Assembly: GCA_004431415.1 (NCBI GenBank)
Contig: QPMI01000089.1
Coordinates: forward strand, 62,001 to 126,000
Direction: 5' to 3'
DNA: 64,000 bases
From: Cyanophora paradoxa
Lineage: Eukaryota; Glaucocystophyceae; Cyanophorales; Cyanophoraceae
The translations under genes were made by a program, and so were the position numbers. This document shows, one piece after another, positions 11,688-21,877 of the stretch (positions are counted from its first letter, which is position 1; each line of letters starts with the position of its first letter). The notes beneath the pieces were generated by a model that saw only the letters and a list, made by a program, of their open reading frames with translations, did not search any database and was not told the DNA's origin.

Positions 11688-12255
11688 CAATTGCAAATTC
11701 TGCTCCCGCGACATCCGTGGCTTCGGTGGCGGCGGCGGCGTCGGCTCCTCCTTCTCTTCTGCGGGGGCCGAGACGCGCATGGATTCCGGGGGCGTGGGCG
11801 CCGGGGGCGGCGAGGGCGCCGGGGGCGTGGCGGGCGTCCCTGGGGCAGAGGCGACCGAGGAGCGGCGTGGCGTGGGGCGCGGAGCGCCGGGGGCGCCGAG
11901 GGCGGGCCGGGGCGCGGCGGCCCCCAGGCTCGGGGCTCTGGGAGGCGGAGGGGCGGCGCGGGGCGAGGGGCGTCGACTGCCCCGCGAGCCCCGCTGCGAG
12001 CGGGCGCCGCGGGGAGGGCGAGGGCGCCCGCGGGCTCGTGTCCGAGGGCGGGTGCGGGGCGAGCTGCCCGGTCGAGTGCGGCGGGGAGGAGGAGGCGGAG
12101 GAGAGGCGGCGGGCGCGCGGGCTGAGGGGCGACGCGGCGAGGCCGGGGAGGGGGGGCGGAGGCCCTCGCCCGCGAGTCCAATCTCGGCGGGCGGGGGGGC
12201 CGGCGCGAGGCCCGTGCACGTGGCGAGGCTGACGCGGCGGCGCTGCGGACCGGGG
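11688..12255 (-). pseudogene. Inverted duplicate of the EF-hand gene tail (29519-30074)
   Basis: The minus strand here aligns with plus-strand 29519-30074 over ~560 bp at high identity. The match starts at CGGGCCCCCG and ends at TCGCGGGAG on the gene side. Both encode the same Pro/Ala/Ser-rich text (for example RRRVSLAT and RRSSVASAPGTP). Here the segment has no EF-hand exons, and frames are shifted by indels, so it is a dead fragment. It carries one clean palindromic insertion: CAC in the source is CACGTGCAC here (12214-12222). Confidence 0.85.
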
Positions 12256-13343
12256 GCCCGTTCAAACTTCACACAGATCACTCCCCCCCCTCCCCTTTCC
12301 CCCACATCCCCTCGCCCGCCCGCCTCCCCTTTCCCCATCCTCCGGAGAAGGATCCCCGCCGGCCTCCTTCTCCTTCTCGCACGCCGCCCTTGCACATGCT
12401 CTCCCACCTCTCTGCCCTCCAAGCTATAGGTCTCCTCCTCCACGCTCTCGATCTCTGTCCCTCCTCGCCCCCCCTTCGATTCCCCCCCCCCCCCCCCCCC
12501 CCCGCGCGCGCGCGCCTCACCTCTAGATCTCCTCCCACCGTGGCACTAGTACTAGTACTGGGCAGGTGAAGGAGGCGGCGCGGAAGGGCGTCGACGTCAT
12601 CAGCTTCACTTCTCTCAGAGTCTGCTCCCTCTGTTTTTCCCTCGCTCTAGATCTCTCCTTTCCCCCTCTCCTCTCCCCCGCGCTCTCCGTACGCGTCCCT
12701 CCGGATCCGCCACCCCCTCACCCTCCCCTGCCTCATTGCGATCGTCTCCCCGGGCAGTTCACCATACCCCCGCTCGGCCGGCCCAAGGTCCTCTCCCTCG
12801 TCCCAGCTTCTTCAAGTACTAGTGTTCTAACAGCTTTACGAGCAGCTCTTAAAGCTCCCCCTGCCCTGGCCGCCGCTTCAAATCGGTGCTCCTAGAAATA
12901 AAAATTAAACACCACATGCGTCCCGCTCATCGCCCCTGGCCCCCCCCCCCTCCCCACCACCGCCCCCCCCCCCTCTCCCCACCCCCTTACTACCGTACGC
13001 GTGGTACGATCCCCCCCTCCCCCCTCTCGGCCTCCTGCCGCTGATTGTCAGCTCCGCGACCAGCCCCGGGCGACTAGTACTGGCCAAAAATACCATGGCC
13101 AAATTAAAGATACCATGTATATGCGATCAGGCACCGGCAATTTTAATCGGCATTTGAATGGGAGAGGCAGAGATCTAGAGGACTGTCGGACGGGGAGGTC
13201 TCGAGCCACGATCGCGAGCTCGCTTCCGAGCTTCAGGTTTTACGCGAAGAGGGCGGGGTTGAGGCGGGCGCTCTCGCGCCCGCGGCCGCCCGGCGCCTGC
13301 CGGTCCTTCGCCTCCGGGGCGTCCCTGCCCGCCGCTCCCTCCC
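12256..13343. other. Pyrimidine-rich low-complexity DNA, at most a stray exon
   Basis: C/T-rich runs dominate, including about 20 consecutive C near 12481-12503 and more C runs at 12940-12975. Two short plus-strand pieces behind AG acceptors look exon-like (12564-12607 and 12760-12895), but they match nothing I know and the splice donors are not convincing. ACTAGTACTAGTACT at 12544-12558 is a clear palindromic hexamer run. Confidence 0.35.
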
Positions 13344-14445
13344 TCAAAGAATTTCAAAGGAGACTCTGAGAGCGGGTTCTCTGGGCAGATGTAGATCTAA
13401 ATCTAGAGCGAGACAGAACCGTACCGGAAGAGGGCGACGTAGCGGGCGGAGGCGCGGCGGGCGAGCGCGAGGTGCTCCGCCTGGAAGCCGGCCGTGAGGT
13501 GGTCCGCCAGCGGCGCTAGGAGAACCACATCGTACGCCGCATACCTGCTCAGATCAGGTCAGATCAGATCAGATCAAAATTTGATCTGGATCGAATTCAT
13601 TAATTTTTTATAAATCGCGTACTTGACGAGGTCCTCGTCAAGGGGCCGCCGCTCCCAGAGCTGCAGGTCGGAATCGAAGCGGGCCGAGACGCTGTCCTTC
13701 AGCCGCTGCGCCTCCTGGAGGCCGCGCATGAGGCCGGAGTCCGCCAGCACGCGCTTGAGGCCGGTGACGTAGTCGGGGAGCCGGCCCCACTCGTTGCGCC
13801 ACTTCAGCGCGTTGCAGAGCTGAGTGTCGAGGACGTTTTGCAGCGCCACGCCGTGCTGTTGGTACAGCTGCGCGGACCAGGCGTTGGGGTCAATCGCAGG
13901 ACCGGGCGACTTCAAATTCGAGATAAATTCGAGTACTCAAAACCATCTATCCGCGCGCACCGCGTCGCTGTCCCGCCTGCAATCGTGGAAGAGTTTTTGC
14001 ACGGTCGGGTCGGCCAGGATACGGGCGAGACCCTGCGAAAATTCGAAGCAGTCCGAATTCGCGCAGTTCGAATTTCGCGCAAGGCCCTGATCATTAGTGC
14101 AGGCGAGGGCACCGTGGGGAGGCATCCGAGGGCGACGACGTCGAAGACGTACACGCGCAGGGACGGGTCCTCCGGGTCGGCCACCTGCTTCCCCAGGCCC
14201 GCGCGCGCGATCAGACCAAGGCCGAGGCCGAGGCCGAGGCCCGCCCCGGGGCCGAGGCCGCGCCTGGACGAGGCAGAGGCGCCCGCGGCGGCTGAGGTCG
14301 ACGCCCTCGCAGTCCACCGCGAGCCGCGCGGCGCCGTCTCCGCCAGGGCCGGCGTGTCGACCAGGTGGAACGTCCCGTCCGCGGGGGCGGAGAGCCCCCC
14401 GGGTTTGCGGGCGGAGACCACGCGAGCGCTGTAAACGCCGGCCAT
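13344..14445 (-). CDS. EXD1/RNase D-like DEDDy 3'-5' exonuclease, with a frame break
   Basis: Read on the minus strand, several exons assemble a DEDDy exonuclease: motif I VDCEGVDLS, a FHDCRRDSDA segment for motif II, an internal DTQLCNALKWRNEWGRLPDY stretch, and motif III KYAAYDV split by an intron. This resembles EXD1/EXDL1 proteins, which trim or bind RNA. The predicted start is ATG at 14445 (MAGVYSARV), just after a 345-bp gap from the heme oxygenase stop. One intron (donor next to 14264) appears to be GC-AG. Between HLVDTPALAE and ARLAVDCEG (about 14300-14345) the frame is lost. The partial copy at 55965-56148 keeps roughly 30 extra bases there, so this copy has a deletion or the assembly has an error. 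It may be a pseudogene. Confidence 0.7.
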
Positions 14446-14790
14446 CCGAAGCACTAGTCGGGGCCCGCTGCGAAGCTAGTGCGTGCTGACTCGGTGCACC
14501 CGAGTCAGTCGACGTCACCTTCAGACTCGCTCGGAAATTCGACCGAAACCAGGGGACAAGTACTGCGTACAGCATAACTGAAGATCTTCTGAAGAGCATT
14601 CACTCTCCAATTCGAATTCATTTTTAAGCTTCAACCGCCTGTCAACTTTTGAGAAGCGAGAGGCTCAGATCTAGAGACTACAGCTATATGCCTCGATGTA
14701 ACGAAGAAGACGATTGAAGGTAAGCGATAAGAGATAAGATAAGACTAAAAATAAATTAGAGTCTACACGGACGAATCCGAAACGAGAGAA
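14446..14790. other. Spacer between heme oxygenase and exonuclease genes
   Basis: This 345-bp spacer is the 3' end of the heme oxygenase transcript plus the promoter of the exonuclease on the minus strand. It is conserved in the inverted copy at 55663-55964, apart from a ~60-bp block present only here (about 14552-14625) and small palindromic insertions present only there. Confidence 0.6.
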
Positions 14791-16499
14791 TCAGCCCTGC
14801 ACGTTGAGGGGCTTCGGGGCGGGCCGGGGCCGGGGCCAGGCCGCGTGGACGGCGCGGGCGAAGAGGGCGAGCCCGACGGCGGCGGCGGCGGAGAGGAGGG
14901 GGCGCTGCAGCCAGAAGGAGAGGTGCGCGGGGCAGTCGGAGGTCGACGCCCGGCGGGGCGCGGCCTGCTTCCCGTTGAAGGGACACTCGCCCCCGTCCGC
15001 CTTCACCGGCGGGTGCCCCGCGGGCAGCTGCGAGTCCTGCGGGGGGCGCGTAAGCGAAGGAAGGGCCGTCGGAGCGAATGGACGGACCCCGCTCAGGAGA
15101 CCGCCTGCGCCCTCCCCGGCCCCGCCCGCCGCCCAGGCCCCGGCCCCGGCCCCGGCTAGAGGCTCGATGGCAACGCGGACGAGGGGCGCAAGGGCGAGGA
15201 GGACGAGGAGGGCGAGCGCGGTGGCTGCGAAAGGACGACCCGTCCAGTAGGAGAGGTGCGCCGGGCACTGGGAGGAGGAGGCACCGCCCGCCCCGGCGGC
15301 CTTCGAGCCGCGGGCGCCGGCGCCGATGGCGAAGGGGCACTTGCCGCCGCCCGATGATGTCGCGGGCGGGTGGCCGGCAGGCAGCGCGTGCCCGTCCTCC
15401 TTTCCATCCTGCCGAGCGCGGACCGTCAGCAGCAAGCGCGTGCGCTAGCAAGCGATCAAATTCGAATTTGATCCGGGGCGCACCGGAGATCCAGAGGCCT
15501 TCTGCGCGTCCAGGATGCGGTCGCCCTCGAGGAGGATGCCGCGGTTGAGCTGGTACGCGGCGAGCGCCTCGCGCAGGATCGCGTCGCGCTGCCCGCGGGA
15601 GAGCGGCAGCGCGTCCAGCGCCGCGCGGTACTCGTTCTTGAACGCGCGCGGGTCTGCGATCTCGGGGAACTCGAAGAAGTCCGTCCCGCGCGTGCCGCGG
15701 CCGTCGCCCTCGCGCCCCAGAACCCGCCGTGCCGTCTTTTTCATCATCTGGCCGCCGCTCAGGTCTGCGGGCGCGCGCGAGGGGCGCATACGCGGCTCAG
15801 CACTCGGGCGAAATAGTGAGAGAATTCGAATTCGAAGCTCACCGCCGAGGTACCGCACGTACGCGTGCGCGATCAAAAGCTCCGGCTGCGTCATCGCCGC
15901 CTGCCCGGCGGCCGGAAGCAATCAGCGCGAGCGGAGAGACGTCGACAGGGAGAAGGAAAGGCCGGGCCGCTCGCGTGAATGCGCATGCATATGCACCTCG
16001 CGAATGCGGGAGACGTACTCTTCGCCCGAAGAGAGCGGCTGCACGGTGGAGCGCCAGTCGTCGCCCGCGAGGTGCCGAAGGTCGCTCTCGATGTTGGAGG
16101 CGCGCGCGAGCCTTGGGAAGTAGGATGCGGCGATGAGCGGGTTCTTCTTCTCCTCCGCCAGGGCCTTCAGCTCCTCCTCCAGCGCAGAGTAGACGCCGTG
16201 CATCGTGGCCAGCTGCGCAGGCGCCAAGAAGCATCTCGGAAACTGATCTCGCGCGCGGTGCGCGACGGGCGAGAGCTCACAATCCGCGCGTACAGCGGCC
16301 GAGACACCTCGCCGGCGATGAAGCGCTTGATGAACTGGGAGTGGGAGACGTCGTCGTGCACGGCTTTCGTGTCCCGGCGCAGCTCCTTCGCGAGGGTCGC
16401 CGCCCCCGAGCCCGCCGCCGCAAGTTCATCGGCGAAGCTTAAGGACTCGTACGCCACCGCAGCCGAGTCGTCAGCGCTCTGCTCCGCTCGTGCTGACAT
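14791..16499 (-). CDS. Heme oxygenase with duplicated Cys-Pro membrane tail
   Basis: Five exons on the minus strand (16281-16499, 15997-16212, 15843-15900, 15484-15764, 14791-15408) join in phase to 463 residues. The core is classic heme oxygenase: proximal heme histidine in KAVHDD (residue 48), LATMHGVYSALEEEL, LLIAHAYVRYLGDLSGGQ with the distal-glycine motif formed across an intron, and FFEFPEIADP. The enzyme cleaves heme to biliverdin, CO and iron. The last exon adds ~205 residues in two similar modules, each with LPAGHPP, a Cys-Pro (KCPF, ECPF), a second CPAHLS(Y/F)W, and a hydrophobic segment. CP motifs recall the heme-regulatory motifs of animal HO-2, and the hydrophobic parts suggest membrane anchoring. 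Intron 3 carries the run GAATTCGAATTCGAA and intron 4 a perfect 20-bp palindrome. Confidence 0.9.
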
Positions 16500-17390
16500 C
16501 GCTGACGCGTGACGCGCGGCAGCAGCGGGATTGGGCTGGGCTCCGAAATCTCAGCTGGTCAGAAGAACGCGTGTCGCGTGCGCGCGTGCCCTTCGCGCGT
16601 CCGGTCGCGGGGCGCCGAGCTGCTCGTTGCAACGCTGGCTGATTGGAGAGAGCTGCGCGCTCGCGGTTTCAGGTGCTGCTGCTGGTCCGTCGACGTCGTT
16701 TTGACTTGTAGCCCCGACTCCGGGGGTAGAGGGCGCGACGAGGGCCGGGGGGGGGGGGGGGGGGGGGGGGGGGAAGGGGGCGTCGGCAACGTGAAGGGAA
16801 GGGGGCGCACCCCATGGCCAGGCGCGCCTCCCGGAATCCGAGGCTCAGGGCCTTGCCAAAGTTGCGCGCGATCGAGCTCTTGATCAAAACGTTTACGTAT
16901 ACGTTAGCACAGAATTCGAAGCTCGCGCGCATATATGCATTGCCCGGCCGCGCGCGGACCGACGTCGACGTCGACCTTGACCTTGGCGGGGGGGAAGATT
17001 ATATTAATTGATATCGATATTGCGCATGCGCATGCCGGCCTGCGACTATCAATTAATGATGCCGTACATCATCGTCGATTTTGATTTCACGTTCCATTAA
17101 TTATAAGTTAAGCTTATCTGCGTTCCTTAGGTAAAGCTTAGTAGTACCGCACTTCCTAGCGAATCCTACTAGGCTAGGCGTAGACTCTGAGACCTAGGCC
17201 TGTTAGAACAAGAAATTCCTGTCGGAACAGCTGCAGGCCTGTCCTACGGCGGGGCTCTTCAAGCTGCAACGTTAACCTTCTTAGCTTCACTGACTGACTT
17301 CATCAACTGCCGCTTTCCCAATTCTTGCGAACCTCCGGTAATCTTCAACTGCAGGGCATATATACAGCCGGATCGCGGCCGGCGGCCAGC
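16500..17390. other. Intergenic DNA with a ~25-bp poly-G run
   Basis: Upstream of the heme oxygenase and downstream of the C2-TBC-TLDc gene. A run of G spans about 16748-16773. The rest mixes palindromes (TTTACGTATACGT near 16890) with AT-rich DNA at 16990-17130. No coding evidence. Confidence 0.45.
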
Positions 17391-20300
17391 GCTATGCGAT
17401 GGCGGGCTTGGAGGCCCCCGCGGGGCGGCGCCTGGCGGCCCCCTCCTCCTGCATCGGGTCCACCAGCACGAACAGCTCCAGCTCCACGATCTATTTTTAG
17501 GGGTGGGTGAGGGACGGAGGGGGTACAGTCGCGGGGGATGGGGGAGGGGGGTACCTGGAAGTTGAGGGAGGCGACGCCGGGCCCGCAGAGGGCCGGGCTC
17601 TTGTACGTCTCGTTCCTGCAGAAAGAAATCATAAGCTTAGGTGTAAATTTCTAAGGAACCGATAACAGAAACAAAGCTGAAGGGCGGACGGGAAGGAGGA
17701 GGCGCCGCAGAGGTCGCCTTGGATCTCCAGCGCGTAGCTCGCCCCGTCCTCCCTGCCTCCGCGTTGGGGCGGGAACCAGTAGCGAGGGGGCGGAATAGTA
17801 CGAAAGGGGCACCCGCCGGAGCCGATCTGGAGGGCCTCCCAGGAGGCGCGCTGGTAGGGGCCCGTGACGCCGGGCTCGCCGGTCTCCGCCCCGGACTCCT
17901 CGTGGCTCGCGGGCACTGCGAACGAAGCGGAGAGTAGCCCCCCCGAGGCCCGCTTCTTGGACGCGGGCCAGCCGGGGACGGCGGGGTACGCCCGCGCCGG
18001 GCCGGGCTGCTCAAAGCTCAAAAGCGGACAGAGAGGGAAAGAAAGCGGAGGGGGCGCCTCAAGGACGAAGAGGAAGTTGTCGCGGGAGCCGTAGTACCGC
18101 TCGAAGCTGATCTGCGCGGCGGAAAGGGGGAGGCTGAGGCCCGGCGCTCGCTTGCAATCGTAAAATGAGATCGTCAAAGCTCACCCGCCAGAGCTCGGGG
18201 GAGAAGAGGCCGAGGACGCGGCCGCCCCCGGTCTTGAGGAGGAGGAGCGTGGGCCGGCGCGCCCCGTCCTCGCGCTCCCCGCCCCGCATGAACCCATACA
18301 CGTCCGCCCCGGCCCCGGCCCCGCCCCGCGCCCGCGACGCCGCCCGCTGCAGCGCTGTTTGAGAAGGGAGGGAGGAGGGAGGGGGGTACGGGGTCCTCGC
18401 CTGCTTCCGGAGGAGGGTGCGGAGGGAGCAGCCGTGGTGCCGGCAGGAGAAGGCGAGGCGCCAGTCCCGCAGCCGGTCCCGCTCGGGCAGCAGACGCCAG
18501 AGCGACTCGACCATCTCGTAGCGCACGAGGATGGAGGAGGGGAGATTTCGCGGGTCGAGCCCCGCGGGGGCCGGCTGGGGCGGGAGCAGCCGGGGCCTGT
18601 GGAAGGGCGCCGGGGGGCGCGTCCACGCGTCCACGACGGCGAGGAGCTTGCGCGGGTCGGCGCGCGCGGCGGCGCGGAAGGCGTCGACGGCGCCCCGCGT
18701 CGACATGCTCTTCCACGCGGCGGCGGCGAGGGCCGGCGGGGCGGCCGACGCCGCCGCCCTCCTGAACGCCTCGAGGAGCTCGTGGGCGGGGGCGGCCTTG
18801 GGGCGGGCGGAGGAGGCGCGGGCACGCTCCTCGCCGAGGCGGAGGAGGGCGAGGGCGGCGCGGTGGAGCGCCTTGGCGCCCTCGCAGACGGCCGCGTCGA
18901 GCGCGTACTCGGCCGTGGCGAGGGGTACGTGCCCCAGGAACGCCGACTCGAGCCACGGCCGCAGCAGCTGCGCCGGCTCCGCCCCCGCCCCCCGCAGCAC
19001 TGCGGCGGATCAGGCGCGTCGGGGGCGGGCGGATGGAGGGGTACGCGCACGGGACACGGCGCCGGGGGCGTGCTTCTCGGCGAGGGGTACGGCGGCCGCC
19101 CACGAGAGCGCCGCGGAGGACCTGTCGAGAGGTGAGGGGGGGTGGGAGATGAAGCGGGAGGGAGGGGGGTACCGGGAGGTGTCGAGGAAGCGGGAGCGGG
19201 GAGGGGGTACCTCGCGGGATCGGTCCAGGAGGGCGCATGCGGCGTAGTACATTTCCCGCTCGCTCAGCACGCGCGCCAGCAGGCAGACTGGGGTACGGCA
19301 AAGGTTCGAGGGGGAGGAGGCGGTGGGGGGTATACGGGAACGAACGGATGGCGGGGAGGGGCGCGCAGTAGACGGCGTCGGGCCGCGTCATCGCGATTAC
19401 GATCAGGAGCCGCCGCACCTGGCGCGGGGGGGGGGGGTACAGTGAGAAGAGGGGAAGGGGCTGGAAAGGGGTGGGGGTACGGCCCGCGCGCACCGACTGG
19501 ACGGCGGGCGGGGCGAGCTCGGCGAGGGCGTCGTACCCCCCCGGCACGCCCCCGGGGGCGGCCTCGGGGGCGCCGAAGGAGGGTACGGCGCAGGCGGGCC
19601 CGTAGGGGGCGCCCGGCCCGAACGTCTCCCTTAGCGCCTCGTCGTAGGCCCCAGGGCGCTCTTTCATCATTCGCGCCGCTGCCCCCGCGGCTCAGGCGGA
19701 GCGGAGGGAAGGGGGGGGGAAGGGAACAGGGGGGGTACCGCCGGACATGCCGAGGAGGGCGGGGCGGCGGGCGTGCGGGGCGAGGCCGGCGCGCACGGCG
19801 GGCCGGTGGGCCTCCGCCAGGAGAGCCGGGTCCCCGCTCGGCAGCGCCTCCTGCGGGCCCTCCTCCTGCGCGACCTTAGGATAAGGGGGAGGGGGAGGAG
19901 GAGGGGGGGTACGTACGCCGCTGGTGACGGACGTGATGCTGCAGACGCGGGGCACGTGCGCGGCCGCCCCGCAGAGCTGCCGCCGCCCCCGTTCGAATCC
20001 GCGCCGGGTAGATAGAAAGAAAGATAGGGGGGGGGGTACCACGAGGCGGAGGAAGCCGGCGCGGGCGCCGCCGGGGGAGCGGAGGCGTAGGGCGCGGTCG
20101 AAGGGGCGCGGGAAGGCATCCGCCGCCGCCCCCAGGTCCACCTCCGCCTCCCCCAGGGGTACGCGCTCCCCGCGGGACCCGTCCTGCCCCGCAGTAAGAA
20201 GGGGGGTGGGGGTGAAGAGGAGGGGAGGGGCGCACCCCGGCGGGGAAGACGCGGAGGAGGAGGGGGGGTACGGGCCCCTCGGGCAGCGGGAACGTGAGGC

Positions 20301-21548
20301 ACTGCGCGAAGACGGGCGACGCGGTACCCCAGACGGTCTGCGGCGGATTCGTAAGAAAAAGCTCGGAGGGGGTACGGGGTTTGGGACCTTGGTGGAGCCG
20401 GCCAGGGCGCCCAGTCGGACTTCGATGTAGAGCCCTACGCGGCGGTTAAAGCTGAAGGAGGGGGAGGAAAGAGGGGGGTACACCTCCCGGGACGTCGGAG
20501 GCGGCGCCGGGGGGCGGCCCCGGGAGCGGCAAATCCGCGCCCGCCAGCACCGAGACGTACGCGTACCCCGCCCCGTGCACGCCCCCCGCCGGCCCCTGCG
20601 CCGCAGCCGCCTCCTCCTCGTCGTCCTCTTCCCCCAGGCCGTCGTCGAAGGGGATCGGCGAGGCGCGCGCGGTACCCGTCCGACCCAGGGACCCCTCCCG
20701 GCGCGCCACGTCCTTCAAAAGAAAGTCAACGCGAGCGAGCGCGCGGGGAGGGGTACACCCCCGCCGCACCTCCTCGGAGTCGACCTCGAGGATGATACGG
20801 ACGCGGGCGGCGGCGGCCGCCGCGCCCTTCTCGCGCTTCCTGCGGCTCTTGGCGAAGGAGAGGAGGCCCGAGGCCTGCGGGGCCTCCAGGGGTACCGCGC
20901 GGTCCAGGGCGCCCTCGGGCGTGAGCAGGGCAGCGAGCAGCGGCACGCGCGCCGTCCCCAGCGCCTTCCCCGCCGCCAGATGCGCCGTCAGCACCAGCGC
21001 AGACTCGGCGGAGCCGCGCCCGTACGTAAACTCGAACCGCTGCGCGCGAAAGGGGCGTGAGCGGCGCTCGTCCGCAGAGTTTAATTTGCGGCGCGCGCGC
21101 TCGCCTCGCAGAAGGTCGGGTCCCCGTCCCTCTGGACGACCCGCGTGCGGGCGCGGCCCTTCTCGCCGGCCTCGACGGCGCTGGCCGAGCAGCTGACGGC
21201 GCCGGCGCCCTCGAGCCGCAAGGCGAAGTAGACGTCGGGCTCCGGCGCGCCCGCGAGGGCGTCCAGTCGCTCCGCAGAGGCGAGGAAGACGGTGGCGCGC
21301 CCCGCGGCCGGGACGGAGGCCTCGATGATGTCCTCCGCGCTCCGCTCCCTGCCCGTGGATCCGCGCAGCGCGTACGCGTCGACCACGCCGCCCTCTGTGA
21401 AGTCGAAGTCGGCGTCGCCGTGGAACGCCGCGGCCGAACTCGACTGGTAGCTCCGGCGCCGCTCGAGGGAGGACGAGGAGAAGACGAACGGCAGGAGGAG
21501 AGGTATCAGCTCCGCCGACGTCTTCCCTGCCGGCTCCGCCATCCGCAC
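17391..21548 (-). CDS. C2-TBC-TLDc multidomain protein
   Basis: A multi-exon minus-strand gene, start near 21548 (MRMAEPAGK), stop at 17391. In order: a C2-like domain (DVYFALRL ... DGDPTFCE|RFEFTYG), a second C2-like region (YIEVRLG ... DGSRGERVPLGEAEVDLG), a TBC domain (RPDAVYCAPL, EMYYAACALLDRS, RPWLESAFLGHVPLATA, EGAKALHRAALALLRL), and a C-terminal TLDc domain (WRLAFSCRHHGCSLRTLL, TLLLLKTGGGRVLGLFS, NETYKSPALCG). TBC plus TLDc is the TBC1D24 arrangement, linked to Rab/ARF membrane traffic and oxidative stress. The TBC glutamine finger (YxQ) reads YCA, so GAP activity is doubtful. Many introns start GTACCCCC; the first is GC-AG. Individual exon edges are approximate. It shares a ~330-bp divergent promoter region with the SET gene. 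Confidence 0.75.
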
Positions 21549-21877
21549 GGCCCGGCTGAATCTCTAGAAAGCTGCAGTCAAAGCGCGAGCAGTCCGGGCG
21601 ATCCTGGATCACGAGCTACGAAGCGCTCGGATGAAGACTGATCTGCAATATCGTGCAGCTCTGTCGCCCGGGCGCGCGCCGCCGACCGGCGGACGGGCGC
21701 TTTGCCGCTTGAAGCTGATCGGACGCCGGTCAGTCGGGTTGCGCCAGCTGCGTCAGCCGGGATGCGCCGGCGCTGCAGACTCCACATCCATCGTCGCCAG
21801 AGCTCAGCTCGACCGGCCGGCCAGCAGATGCGCCTATCCAGGGGTACGCTGCGCTGAATTGCAGAAACCTTAGCTAG
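21549..21877. promoter_or_regulatory. Putative bidirectional promoter region
   Basis: 329 bp between divergent start codons of the C2-TBC-TLDc gene (minus) and the SET-domain gene (plus). I see no TATA box or a defined motif, so this call rests on gene orientation only. Confidence 0.4.

Noticed and set aside
18174-19670. 498-codon minus-strand frame overlapping the C2-TBC-TLDc gene
   Set aside because: It runs through introns of the real gene in another frame, is Pro/Arg/Leu low complexity, and has no domain; the TBC and TLDc motifs lie in the neighbouring frames.
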